DNA of 64,000 nt, taken from Methanococcus vannielii SB. GTDB taxonomy: Archaea > AGJL01 > Methanococci > Methanococcales > Methanococcaceae. Each line of letters begins with the position of its first letter. Position 1 is the stretch's first letter. The notes under the pieces were generated by a model, which had not been told where the DNA came from, did no database searches, and saw only the letters and a list, made by a program, of their open reading frames with translations. The position numbers and the translations under genes were made by a program. Positions 29,901 through 38,251 of this stretch are shown piece after piece. The stretch lies in contig NC_009634.1 in the NCBI RefSeq assembly GCF_000017165.1, positions 944,249-1,008,248 of the forward strand, written 5' to 3'.

Positions 29901-29988
29901 TGAAAAGCTTATGATGTATAAAGATAGTTCAAATCCGTATGTTAGTTCCGAATTAAATGAATTATTTGAAAAACGGAAAGGAAAATAA
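26905..29988 (+). CDS. large HEAT/ARM-like helical-repeat protein
   Basis: A 1027-residue protein made of repeated helical pairs without signal peptide or membrane span. HEAT-like units are visible, for example YKERVEASKIVSYLGEI near residue 22, DKKIRFISAITLKEN near 232, KSYLVRTVGIWALL near 460 and IQIQVLELLKEII near 900. No catalytic motif is evident. Such solenoids are scaffolds for protein or nucleic-acid partners; the partner is unknown. GGGG precedes the ATG. A related, shorter solenoid gene lies at 38.3-39.9 kb. Lysine and asparagine richness matches the genome, so there is no sign of recent transfer. Confidence 0.75.
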   Translation: MYKEMDSKELLELFNKYASSNNYKERVEASKIVSYLGEIDIKNILQKIIYLNNDQNIAVSLSLLNSLKLVFSKYPNITKYLLVYIYINAQFSNNIIKEVSEQIIESLDPKIIDNIVVKNTSNLYSKNGLEAMRSLLSLGFISLSSPEYLKNSLLELSMISINSKYKLLKVVSQGIIDGFENIDRSILKDLKFLLEDLNCEYTVLDVNSFNNLAVFSLKNKINKEDAIKLLNNLKSPDKKIRFISAITLKENSKILVEILNNDIELSKYYCLEIIKNIEELSKEDIYDAVLLSSYSKIISIFNVDTSKASKIIKNNIITSLTFKNYITSYYCLESLYFFSLMGKNELNLRIKEVMNSKDVKALMKYNSICYYTTINVLCSIGEYDNFKVELNPYFNEELIKDFLNLDEGIRYSQFKDFEKYLKSKDWFERYNYGIKIGNLLYVIPKNTNFTYNVIKKLLNDKSYLVRTVGIWALLIILDRRSDISKKIILEILPNFDDFHFEVRILYSIFYNKLIKKYPEILENYELQNKLKKELITKYITDKFQTVRKISKNTLEKFPDSKYLLDYEKNSIDERYQILKKAVSEQGMTKPAILRLKLKLRHFISENDEENILKLLEFLKSNTVNEDYFYIFSDLKKIENKYPLAREIIDLMRNNFEKVPEIREKAIYSDLKELMIPRRIYRLKEVLSYISEGFTLNSKIMKVVNEFLIYPQADDKITELSMEILMHVKNSSAVRILAEKKELIEYLKSKKDELPKKIDVKTQNWKEIYSSLNYLITQDYRTDTYVKVNFSDFLRFNPLETKNSLIIGISMLYIMNSNLKEGDFELLDEINKNKFEVLKVISEMIYSEKDYPLLSHDAKRFLRTIMNTNQSWFTETILLSGEKEFYLPLISKLLDSKDISIQIQVLELLKEIIKLDFDCSSNLEIREKVLGLIKDDEKWIVFKKALEVLYICKLEENPKLLEEVGTKLIDYLKTAHDDSKLFLIKFFKIKGIGKISDELFEKLMMYKDSSNPYVSSELNELFEKRKGK

Positions 29989-29999
29989 ATAGAATTATT

Positions 30000-30563
30000 T
30001 TAATTTTTTTCAACGAAATTTTTTAAAAAATATTCATAAAGTATAATACCATCATTTGAAAGTTCAGGGTGAAATGATATTGCCATTATATTTCCTTCCC
30101 GTACTCCAACAATACTTTCACCATCTTTTGAAATAATTTCAACTGTTTTTTCTAAAATTTTATCGACCATTGGTGCCCTTATAAATACTGCATTTAGTTT
30201 TTTACCATCTAAAATTATTTCCTTTTCAAAGCTATCTTTTTGACTACCATATGCATTCCTTTTAATTGTTACGTTTAATATTTTTAAAAGAGGTTGTTCT
30301 TTTCCGGTTCCCTTTGATAAAAGAACCATTCCTGCACAGGTTCCAAGTATTGGAATATCTAAATTTCTAATTTTCTCGATAAATCCATATTTTACCATTA
30401 ATTTTCCAATTGTAGTGCTTTCCCCACCCGGAATAATTAAAGCATCAATTTCATCTAAATCACTTACTGACCGTATTCTCTTTGGAATGCAGTTTATTTT
30501 TTTAACAGCTATTTCATGTTCTTCAATATCTCCTTGAATTCCAAGTATTCCAATAATTTTCAT
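30000..30563 (-). CDS. pdxT: pyridoxal 5'-phosphate synthase glutaminase subunit
   Basis: Class I glutaminase that supplies ammonia to PdxS for vitamin B6 synthesis. In 187 residues it shows the start [25 protein letters not shown], catalytic Cys76 in GTCAGM and the His-Glu pair in SFHPEL. ATG 30563 has GGTGA five bases upstream. The pdxS partner is not in the window. The gene is convergent with the helical-repeat gene (11-bp gap). Confidence 0.95.
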   Translation of the reverse strand: MKIIGILGIQGDIEEHEIAVKKINCIPKRIRSVSDLDEIDALIIPGGESTTIGKLMVKYGFIEKIRNLDIPILGTCAGMVLLSKGTGKEQPLLKILNVTIKRNAYGSQKDSFEKEIILDGKKLNAVFIRAPMVDKILEKTVEIISKDGESIVGVREGNIMAISFHPELSNDGIILYEYFLKNFVEKN

Positions 30564-30580
30564 GTTTTTCACCGTTTTTT

Positions 30581-30664
30581 AAATATGCTAAATTAAATAT
30601 GCTAAATTAAATATGCTAAATTAAATATGCTAAATTAAATATGCTAAATTAAATATGCTAAAAT
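30581..30664. repeat. 14-bp tandem repeat, six copies, upstream of pdxT
   Basis: Five perfect copies and one near-perfect copy of the 14-mer AAATATGCTAAATT in direct succession. The array begins 17 bp from the pdxT start codon, so it occupies the pdxT leader and promoter zone. Fourteen base pairs is not a helical multiple. The array is a likely site of copy-number slippage. Confidence 0.95.
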
Positions 30665-30825
30665 AATTTTTTTAAATTGATTGTCTTTTTAGAAAAAATA
30701 GTTTTGTTAATTATTTAAAAATTATGTTCAAAAATAATCAATCGAATATATGCCTAATTACTATAACTATTACTAATATATATTTATTGATTTAAATTAA
30801 TAAATTAATATGCCCATAATAAAAA

Positions 30826-30901
30826 TGGGGCCGAGACCGGGAATTGAACCCGGGTCGAAGGATCCACAGTCCTTCAGGATAGCCACTACCCTACCTCGGC
30901 C
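30826..30901 (-). tRNA. tRNA-His (GTG)
   Basis: Complete cloverleaf with anticodon GTG in loop CTGTGGA and T-arm CCGGG/CCCGG. The extra G at -1 (30901) that defines tRNA-His is encoded opposite C73, and the 3' CCA is encoded (30826-30828). It is the last gene of the five-tRNA cluster. Confidence 0.95.
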
Positions 30902-30951
30902 ACAGATGTGAAGGTATTATATTTGTGGGTATCTGCCCCGTTAATATATAA

Positions 30952-31036
30952 TGCAGGGGCAGGGATTTGAACCCTGGAACCACTACTGGACAGGATTCTA
31001 AGTCCTGCATCTTTGACCAGGCTCGACAACCCCTGC
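30952..31036 (-). tRNA. tRNA-Leu (TAG)
   Basis: Class II tRNA with a long variable arm, anticodon TAG in loop CTTAGAA and acceptor GCAGGGG/CCCCTGC with discriminator A. CCA is not encoded. Confidence 0.95.
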
Positions 31037-31050
31037 ACTTAAAAATAAAA

Positions 31051-31125
31051 TGCTCCGGCCGGGATTTGAACCCGAGTCGCTGGCTCGAAAGGCCAGCATG
31101 ATTGGCCGGACTACACCACCGGAGC
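31051..31125 (-). tRNA. tRNA-Glu (TTC)
   Basis: Cloverleaf with anticodon TTC in loop CTTTCGA, stem CTGGC/GCCAG and acceptor GCTCCGG/CCGGAGC, discriminator A. No encoded CCA. Confidence 0.95.
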
Positions 31126-31149
31126 AAGTTTAACTTTTCATTCATTGTA

Positions 31150-31224
31150 TGGGCCCGATGGGATTTGAACCCATGACCACTCGGTTATGAGCCGAGCACT
31201 CTAACCAGCCTGAGCTACGAGCCC
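31150..31224 (-). tRNA. tRNA with anticodon CAT (elongator Met, or Ile2)
   Basis: Anticodon CAT in loop CTCATAA with stem CTCGG/CCGAG. It lacks the three G-C pairs of the initiator anticodon stem, so it is not the initiator. It matches the Met position of the known Asn-Met-Glu-Leu-His cluster of Methanococcus, but its GGGC acceptor would also fit the agmatidine-modified Ile2. No encoded CCA. Confidence 0.88.
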
Positions 31225-31260
31225 ACAACTCGATTAATCTGGTTTAAATGTTTAGAAAAA

Positions 31261-31337
31261 TGGCGCCTCCTGCAGGGCTCGAACCTGCGACCTATGGATT
31301 AACAGTCCATCGCTGCTACCTACTGAGCTAAGGAGGC
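31261..31337 (-). tRNA. tRNA-Asn (GTT)
   Basis: Anticodon GTT in loop CTGTTAA, acceptor GCCTCCT/AGGAGGC, discriminator G and encoded CCA (31261-31263). It is the first gene of the cluster, about 45 bp after the TATA element. Confidence 0.95.
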
Positions 31338-31382
31338 TCGCTGTCTTACTACTTGACCGCACAATAACAATTAACATTCTAC

Positions 31383-31440
31383 TATATAAACCTTTTTACA
31401 AAAAGTATATATACTAAGAAAGATATGCTTAATTGTGGAT
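31383..31440. promoter_or_regulatory. divergent tRNA promoters
   Basis: Two TATA elements lie back to back: TTTATATA on the minus strand (31383-31390) for the Asn-to-His cluster and TATATATAC on the plus strand (31405-31414) for tRNA-Phe. Pyrimidine-purine start-like TTGTG motifs follow each at about 22-28 bp. The two promoters are only about 15 bp apart. Confidence 0.7.
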
Positions 31441-31453
31441 TTAATTAAAGATA

Positions 31454-31527
31454 GCCAAGGTAGTTCAGCCTGGGAGAACGCTGGACTGAAGATCCAGTTG
31501 TCGGGTGTTCGAATCACCCCCTTGGCA
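31454..31527 (+). tRNA. tRNA-Phe (GAA)
   Basis: Anticodon GAA in loop CTGAAGA, stem CTGGA/TCCAG, acceptor GCCAAGG/CCTTGGC and discriminator A. CCA is not encoded. A T-run (31530-31534) follows as a likely terminator. Confidence 0.95.
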
Positions 31528-31707
31528 CGTTTTTCATTTAGGGCAAATTAATTTATAAATTTAAATATATTATTTTATAGGTTACCACTTACTGTAAAAG
31601 TTTTTTACCAATATTTTACTAATATATATCTTACTTTTTTAATAGTATTTTATAGTATTATTAATAATATAACCGCTACGTTAAAATTATCGTCAAAATG
31701 GTGAATT

Positions 31708-32898
31708 ATGAAAGTTATCGGCAGTATGGGTAAACCTACGGAAAAAACAGATATTAGTGCTAAAAAAACTATTTTAAAAAGAATAGCCAGAAATGTAAGT
31801 GTTTCAGAGGGTGAAAGAGCTATTGAAGATATAATTCGATGTATATATCGAAACCAGCCAATTTCAACGAAGAAAATAGGGCAATATGTCAAGTTACCGC
31901 TCCCAATTGTTTCTAAAGTTCGTACCATTCTTGAAAGGGAAGGATTATTGAAAAGGGGTGAAAGGGGAGCCATTTTTTCAAAAGAAGGAATTGATTTTGT
32001 TGAAACGCAGTTGGGATTAAAACTTAAATCAGACCTTAAATGCCCAGTTTGTAGCGGGGGAAACATAGTATTTGATGAAAAATTTGAAAAAATATTAAAA
32101 AGGCATGAAAACTATGCTAAATTAAGGCCCCAAGTAAATACGATGATAGACCAGTCCTTTGCAACACCTGAAACAGCAGTTAAAAGAGCATGTATCATGG
32201 CTGACCGGGGTGATTTAGAAGGAAAAAGGGTTTTATTTATTGGGGACGATGATTTAGCGTCAATTCCAACTGCAATGACTAAACTTTGTAAGGAAGTTGT
32301 TGTTTTAGATATCGATGAAAGGTTACTTAATCTTATTTTAGAAGTTTCAAAAAAAGAAAATTTAAATATTAAAACAATTCACTGGGATTTTAAAAACGAG
32401 CTTCCAAAAGAGCTGCATGAAAAATTTGATACCGTATTTACCGATCCACCCTACACGTTAAACGGTGCAGTGTTATTTATGTCAAGAGGAATTGAGGCAC
32501 TTGGAAATGATGGTGTTTTATACCTTGCATTTTCCCATAAACCCGTTGAAGAATACATTGAACTTCAAAAGTCAATTAACAATATGAACTTTCTAATTTA
32601 TGAATTAATTCCAGGATTTAACTTCTATGAAGGAACCGAAATTATTGGAAACACTACATTTTTAGCACGACTTATCGGGAAAAATTTAAAAAAAATTGAA
32701 GTGGATTTTAAAAAAATATACACTGGAGAATTAAAACCAACTTTAAGATATTATAGGTGTATGAAATGCGAAAAAATCCATGAAGTCGGGGATAAAATTA
32801 AAAGAATCGAGGAGTTAACCTGTGAATGCGGTGGAAAAAAATTTTCGATGGTTAAAAGGTTAAAAGTAAAGGAAAATACTGAATTAAATAATTATTAA
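31708..32898 (+). CDS. bpsA: branched-chain polyamine synthase BpsA (former DUF43)
   Basis: Aminopropyltransferase that adds aminopropyl groups from decarboxylated SAM to spermidine, giving N4-branched polyamines. It has an N-terminal winged helix (TKKIGQYVKLPLPIVSKV), a zinc-ribbon-like CPVC, the GDDDLASI nucleotide motif near residue 175, and FTDPPYT near residue 248. A C-terminal addition (CMKCEKIH to CECGGKKF, from about residue 350) forms a second zinc ribbon. GGTGA precedes the ATG. Branched polyamines are best known in thermophiles, so the role in a mesophile is open. Confidence 0.88.
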   Translation: MKVIGSMGKPTEKTDISAKKTILKRIARNVSVSEGERAIEDIIRCIYRNQPISTKKIGQYVKLPLPIVSKVRTILEREGLLKRGERGAIFSKEGIDFVETQLGLKLKSDLKCPVCSGGNIVFDEKFEKILKRHENYAKLRPQVNTMIDQSFATPETAVKRACIMADRGDLEGKRVLFIGDDDLASIPTAMTKLCKEVVVLDIDERLLNLILEVSKKENLNIKTIHWDFKNELPKELHEKFDTVFTDPPYTLNGAVLFMSRGIEALGNDGVLYLAFSHKPVEEYIELQKSINNMNFLIYELIPGFNFYEGTEIIGNTTFLARLIGKNLKKIEVDFKKIYTGELKPTLRYYRCMKCEKIHEVGDKIKRIEELTCECGGKKFSMVKRLKVKENTELNNY

Positions 32899-33010
32899 CT
32901 TAAAAATATAACAATAAAACATCTATTTTTTTAAATTGAAATAATTTAAAATGAATATATAAAAAATAAAAAAATTAAGAGTAATATAAAAAATAAAGAT
33001 AAAAATTAGA

Positions 33011-33397
33011 TTATTCGGATAATAAAACAGCGTTTACAACGCCATCTTGTCCAGGTCTTGAGGTAACTTTTGCTTTACCCATTTCTGTTTCGATTATTGC
33101 GCCTTTTGTAATTACGTTTCTTCTAATATAGTGTTTGTTTGCCTTGTTGTCGATAACTTTTGTTACTAAAACTTTTTTACAAACTTTGTTTACCTGATCA
33201 AAGACGTTTGCGTAGTTAGTTTTTTCTAACTTAACTTTTAAGTTTGCGCCCCTACATCTTACAATTTTCCTTTTGATTACTGCTGAAATGTGTGTTTCTA
33301 CTGCAGGCCTTCCCATTTCTCTTTTATGCTTTTTAGTGACAAGCCTTAATTTAGCGCCTGTTGATTTTCTTTTACTTGTTCCTTGCCATATTGCCAT
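33011..33397 (-). CDS. rps8e: ribosomal protein S8e
   Basis: Archaeal/eukaryotic small-subunit protein of 128 residues, very basic, with MAIWQGTSKRKSTGAKLRLVTKKHKREMGRP at its start (shown here only to mark the family's typical N-terminus, split as MAIWQGTSKRKS and KKHKREMGRP) and the conserved RNVITKGAIIETEMGKA segment. AGGTG precedes the ATG. It is a single gene unit facing bpsA convergently. Confidence 0.97.
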   Translation of the reverse strand: MAIWQGTSKRKSTGAKLRLVTKKHKREMGRPAVETHISAVIKRKIVRCRGANLKVKLEKTNYANVFDQVNKVCKKVLVTKVIDNKANKHYIRRNVITKGAIIETEMGKAKVTSRPGQDGVVNAVLLSE

Positions 33398-33561
33398 AAT
33401 TACACCTTATTTATTGATTTTTCAAAAAAATAGTGATTTTCCTTTGTATTATACTATGTTTTGAGAGAGTATGCGAGTATAATATGTGATTGACATAATA
33501 GTATAAAAAATTAACTGCTTTTAAAAGTTATAAATTACCAAAATAAACATATAAAATCAGA

Positions 33562-34494
<933 letters not shown>

Positions 34495-34551
34495 TTATAA
34501 ATTAAATATATATAAAATTATTGTAGAAATAAATATATCGAGGTGTAATTA

Positions 34552-34905
34552 ATGGAACTTGTTCAAAATATTGGAATATTTTTAGGTATTTTAGCAATAT
34601 TAAAATTAATAAAACAGGCTAAAAAAAGTTCAATTTCCCCATTCGTAGCTATTTTATGGGCAATTTTTGGGATTACCATACTTTTTATGATAGTGTTTCC
34701 AAAATATTTATCGTATATTGCAAAACCGCTTGGAATTGATAGAGGAATTGATGTATTAGTATACTTTGGAATAATTGCACTGTTTTTTTTACTATATAAA
34801 ACATACGTTAAAACAGAACATCTGGAAAGAGAAATTACAGGAATTATTTCAGAAATTGCAATAAGAGATAGGTTTGAAGGAAAATCTAAAAGAAAGGTTG
34901 AATAA
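34552..34905 (+). CDS. DUF2304 family membrane protein
   Basis: A 117-residue protein with three spans and the family core PLGIDRGIDVLVYFGIIALFFLL followed by a charged helix (KTEHLEREITGIISEIAIRD). DUF2304 proteins often sit beside glycosyltransferases; here there is none, and the function is unknown. GAGGTG precedes the ATG. Confidence 0.8.
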   Translation: MELVQNIGIFLGILAILKLIKQAKKSSISPFVAILWAIFGITILFMIVFPKYLSYIAKPLGIDRGIDVLVYFGIIALFFLLYKTYVKTEHLEREITGIISEIAIRDRFEGKSKRKVE

Positions 34906-34991
34906 CTGAAAATATTGTTATAAAGTACTAAAACTACTATAAATTATTATAAAATATTATAATACCGTAATGGTATTTAAGAGGTGAAAAA

Positions 34992-35192
34992 ATGATAAAT
35001 AACGAATTAATATTAGAAACAGCACCTTATGTTCAGGATTTAGAATATATAAAAGAATTAATTGAAAATTCAAAGGATATAACTGACTTAGTAATTCTTT
35101 TAAATAAATTAATAGCAGATGAAAAAGAAATTTCAAAAAAAACCGATTTAAAAATTTTAATGGAAAAAATAGAAGAATTAAAATTGATTTAA
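34992..35192 (+). CDS. 66-residue acidic helical protein
   Basis: Small soluble protein rich in Leu, Ile, Glu and Lys, probably an alpha-helical bundle (YVQDLEYIKELIENSKDI). GAGGTGA lies five bases before the ATG, a very strong ribosome binding site that supports it as a real gene. It follows the DUF2304 gene by 86 bp. No family recognised. Confidence 0.7.
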   Translation: MINNELILETAPYVQDLEYIKELIENSKDITDLVILLNKLIADEKEISKKTDLKILMEKIEELKLI

Positions 35193-35204
35193 TTTTTAAA
35201 TATC

Positions 35205-35969
35205 TTACTGTTTTACACCCCTATATTCGTGTTCAAAATCTTTGTCATAAAGTTTTGAATATTCGTAAAATTTCGGATTCATTGCATTTCCAACTATGAT
35301 TAGGGCCGTTTTTGTAATTTTTTCTTCCTTAACCTTTTTTGAAATATCAGTTAAAGTTCCAGTTATTTTTTTTTCATCAGGCCATGATGCATGATATACA
35401 ACCGAAACTGCTGTATCTTTATTGTATCCTCCTTCAATTAATTCTTCACATACTTTTTCTATCATTCCTGTTCCAAGATAAATTGCCATTGTAGCGTTGT
35501 GTTTTGAAAGAGCGATTAGACTTTCTTTTTCGGGTTTTTTAGTTCGCCCTTCAGGTCTTGTAATAATTACAGTTTGTGATACATCTGGAAGCGTTAATTC
35601 GGATTTTAATGTTGCAGCGGCTGCAAAAAGAGACGTTACTCCAGGAATTATTTCTACATCTATATCATGCTTTTTTAATTCATCAATTTGTTCTTTTATT
35701 GCACCATATAAAGACGGATCCCCAGTATGAACCCTTACAACTGATAAATTATTGTTAATTCCATCTACAGCAACAGATATTACTTCTTCAAGTGTCATTT
35801 TTGCACTGTTATAGATTTTCGCATTTTTTATATTGTACTCTAAAACTTCAGGATTTACAAGGGAACCTGCATATATTAAAATATCTGCATTTTCAATTGC
35901 TTTTTTGCCCTTTATTGTAAGTAATTCCTTATCTCCAGGGCCCGCTCCAACAATAATCATTTTTTTCAT
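35205..35969 (-). CDS. cbiF: cobalt-precorrin-4 C11-methyltransferase
   Basis: SAM-dependent methylase of the anaerobic cobamide pathway, needed for the corrinoid of methyl-H4MPT:CoM methyltransferase. The 254-residue sequence shows GAGPGDKELLTIKG at the start, the VRVHTGDPSLYGA motif near residue 78, and PGVTSLFAAAA. GGTGA precedes the ATG. Other cobalamin genes are not nearby. Confidence 0.93.
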   Translation of the reverse strand: MKKMIIVGAGPGDKELLTIKGKKAIENADILIYAGSLVNPEVLEYNIKNAKIYNSAKMTLEEVISVAVDGINNNLSVVRVHTGDPSLYGAIKEQIDELKKHDIDVEIIPGVTSLFAAAATLKSELTLPDVSQTVIITRPEGRTKKPEKESLIALSKHNATMAIYLGTGMIEKVCEELIEGGYNKDTAVSVVYHASWPDEKKITGTLTDISKKVKEEKITKTALIIVGNAMNPKFYEYSKLYDKDFEHEYRGVKQ

Positions 35970-36039
35970 AATTTCACCGAGTTATTATTTATTAATTCAT
36001 TTAAAATTCATTTAAATTACTAAAATAAAAATTAATAAA

Positions 36040-37245
36040 TTATTCAGTTGCTTTTTTTAAAATTTCGTAAGTTGTGCCATATATTACATTACTATTACAA
36101 AATCCGGGCAAATAAGTTGCAGCTTTTCCAGAATTTGTTGCAACGTTTTTATATCCCATATCTTCAATCGGGGCTACGACCATACATGTATCAATCACTA
36201 ATTTTCCGCCTGCATCTTCTATTATTTTTGTATAGCCCATCCGGTCTGAAATTGCCTTCATGTGAATTGATGTACATACCCATACATCTATTTTAAATTT
36301 CTTATTTTCTTTTTTTATAAACTCTGAAACTTCCTTTATTTCATCAAGGCTACAGTGTGGGCATCCGATACATACTAAATCGGGTTTTTCAGAAGTTTTA
36401 AAGTAGTCATACTCTTTTTCAAAGTCTTTCTTTTCGATAGTTATTTTTTCCACATCTTCAATTAAAATTCCTAATTTTGCTTCCGGCGTTATATTTTCAA
36501 CGTGATAAAGTGCAACTCCGCCACTTGCCGCAAGTGCTGCTCCGAGTGCTTTTAAATAGTCTGTTTTTATTGAATCGCAGTTTTTAAATTTAAAATAGGG
36601 AATTTTATTTTTAACAATTTTTCCAGTAATTCTTCCAAGTATTCCATAAAATGAAATTGAATCTTCTAATTCTATATCAACTTCAAAAATATGGGTTGGA
36701 ACTCTATTTTCAGTTAAATGGTAGCCATAACATGGTGTTTTTCCAATAATTGCAGCTGCAAGTGCAGAAGGGCCCCCTTCTCGATTTGTTCTTGCACCAA
36801 TTACTGAATTTACGTACGAAACTGCTGAAGATTCCGCCCAAGCAACGTGTGAACCAAAAATGGGCACGTTTCCCGTTAGATATGGGGTGCATGTGCAACT
36901 TATTTCAATTTCCATTTTTTTAAAACAATCTATTATTTCAATTTGTTTTTTTGCAAAATCTTTTGGAAAGTTCAACTCCTTATATCTATTTAAATCCATT
37001 CCCGCAGGATTTAGGGTTGTTGGCACACTTATTTTTATATTGTTATCTGCAAGGTCTTTTAAAAATTCTAAACCTTTTTCACCAATTGTTTTATAGGACA
37101 CCCCTGAAACTTGGGCAGAATAAATATCTACCAATTTTTCCGCACCGTAAATATCGCCTAAAGACACTAATAAATTCATGCAAGTTTCTAAGGATTCCCC
37201 AAACTCGCCGTTATATATTTTTTCCTCTTCTCTTGTAAGATGCAT
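36040..37245 (-). CDS. aconitase X catalytic (large) subunit, probable phosphomevalonate dehydratase
   Basis: DUF521/aconitase X family, 401 residues. In archaea that use isopentenyl phosphate kinase this enzyme dehydrates mevalonate 5-phosphate to trans-anhydromevalonate phosphate together with a small subunit. Cluster-ligand cysteines are plausible in SCTCTPYL, GCPHCS and DTCMVV; GARTNREGGPSALAAAIIGKTP is the family core. The ipk gene in this window supports that role over aconitate or proline chemistry. The small subunit was not found nearby. Confidence 0.85.
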   Translation of the reverse strand: MHLTREEEKIYNGEFGESLETCMNLLVSLGDIYGAEKLVDIYSAQVSGVSYKTIGEKGLEFLKDLADNNIKISVPTTLNPAGMDLNRYKELNFPKDFAKKQIEIIDCFKKMEIEISCTCTPYLTGNVPIFGSHVAWAESSAVSYVNSVIGARTNREGGPSALAAAIIGKTPCYGYHLTENRVPTHIFEVDIELEDSISFYGILGRITGKIVKNKIPYFKFKNCDSIKTDYLKALGAALAASGGVALYHVENITPEAKLGILIEDVEKITIEKKDFEKEYDYFKTSEKPDLVCIGCPHCSLDEIKEVSEFIKKENKKFKIDVWVCTSIHMKAISDRMGYTKIIEDAGGKLVIDTCMVVAPIEDMGYKNVATNSGKAATYLPGFCNSNVIYGTTYEILKKATE

Positions 37246-37344
37246 GATTTTTCACCAAAATTATACCTACTAAAGTATATATCACTAAAATATAAAAGAA
37301 TTACAAAAAATTTAAATTTTACGTAAAATTTTGTCGTGAAAAAA

Positions 37345-38214
37345 ATGGAAATTACTGCAAAACCAATAAGAACAAGGTATATTGATAGGGGCGAGGATTT
37401 TATTTTGGAGTCTATTAGTTCGTTAAAAAAAGAAATTGAAAATGGACTTAAAATAAAAGATGGGGACTTTTTAGTTGTTAGCGAAAAGTTTATTGCAACA
37501 AGTGAGGATAACTTTGTAGATGAAAGTCTTTTTAAACCAAAATTTTTAGCTTATTTTACATATTACCTCTCAAAATACTGCTGGGGGTACATTTTAGGGC
37601 CATTACTTGGAACTAGAAAAGACAGGATTTTAAATTTACGTAAAATACCAAAAAAAGAAACATTAAGACATAAACAAGTTGTAATTGAAAATGTAGGGTT
37701 AATCTACGCATTAAAACCTGCATCAGAAGGAGGAATAGATTTAACTAATGTTCCTGGAACTTATGCTGCATTATTACCAAAAAATCCTGAAAAATCTGCT
37801 GAAAATCTTTATTTAAAAATTAAATCAGAGTTAGGGCTTGATTTAGTCATAATGGTAATAGATACCGATGCAACATACAAGTTTTTTAAGTGGTATGTAA
37901 CAGCTCTTCCAATTGCAATTGATGGAATAATTTCAAAAATTGGGGTTTTTGGGTATATTTTAGGAAAATTTGGAAAGTTATTAAAAAATGGGGGACTTTG
38001 TGGGGCAACGCCTCTTGCAATTACTGGAAACAGTATCTATAAAACATATTCACTTGAAAAATTGCTAGATATTGCAGAAATTTCAGATAACTCACAAGTT
38101 CCATATACAAAGTCAATTCACGACTTAATGAAAAAATACAAAACATTTGAAGTCACTGTTGACGTTTTAAAGGAGATGGAACACAGCCCCTTAGTAGCTA
38201 TAAGTTTTAATTAG
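37345..38214 (+). CDS. CofE-like protein (F420-0:gamma-glutamyl ligase family)
   Basis: A 289-residue protein with the CofE fold signatures: ITAKPIRTRYIDRGED at the start, DGDFLVVSEKFIAT near residue 40, and MVIDTDATYKFF plus GLCGATPLAITGN further on. It has a hydrophobic insertion (FGYILGKFGKLLKNGG) unlike canonical CofE, which is about 250 residues. It is therefore probably a paralogue with a different acceptor; the true cofE is expected elsewhere. Start ATG 37345 follows GTGA. Confidence 0.78.
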   Translation: MEITAKPIRTRYIDRGEDFILESISSLKKEIENGLKIKDGDFLVVSEKFIATSEDNFVDESLFKPKFLAYFTYYLSKYCWGYILGPLLGTRKDRILNLRKIPKKETLRHKQVVIENVGLIYALKPASEGGIDLTNVPGTYAALLPKNPEKSAENLYLKIKSELGLDLVIMVIDTDATYKFFKWYVTALPIAIDGIISKIGVFGYILGKFGKLLKNGGLCGATPLAITGNSIYKTYSLEKLLDIAEISDNSQVPYTKSIHDLMKKYKTFEVTVDVLKEMEHSPLVAISFN

Positions 38215-38251
38215 GGCAAAAATAGCTTAAATAACTTAAAAATTGATAAAT

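Noticed and set aside
30891-31145. 84-codon minus-strand frame
   Set aside because: It runs through three tRNA genes and is a by-product of their sequence.
31150-31224. Initiator tRNA-Met
   Set aside because: The anticodon stem is CTCGG/CCGAG and lacks the three consecutive G-C pairs of initiators.
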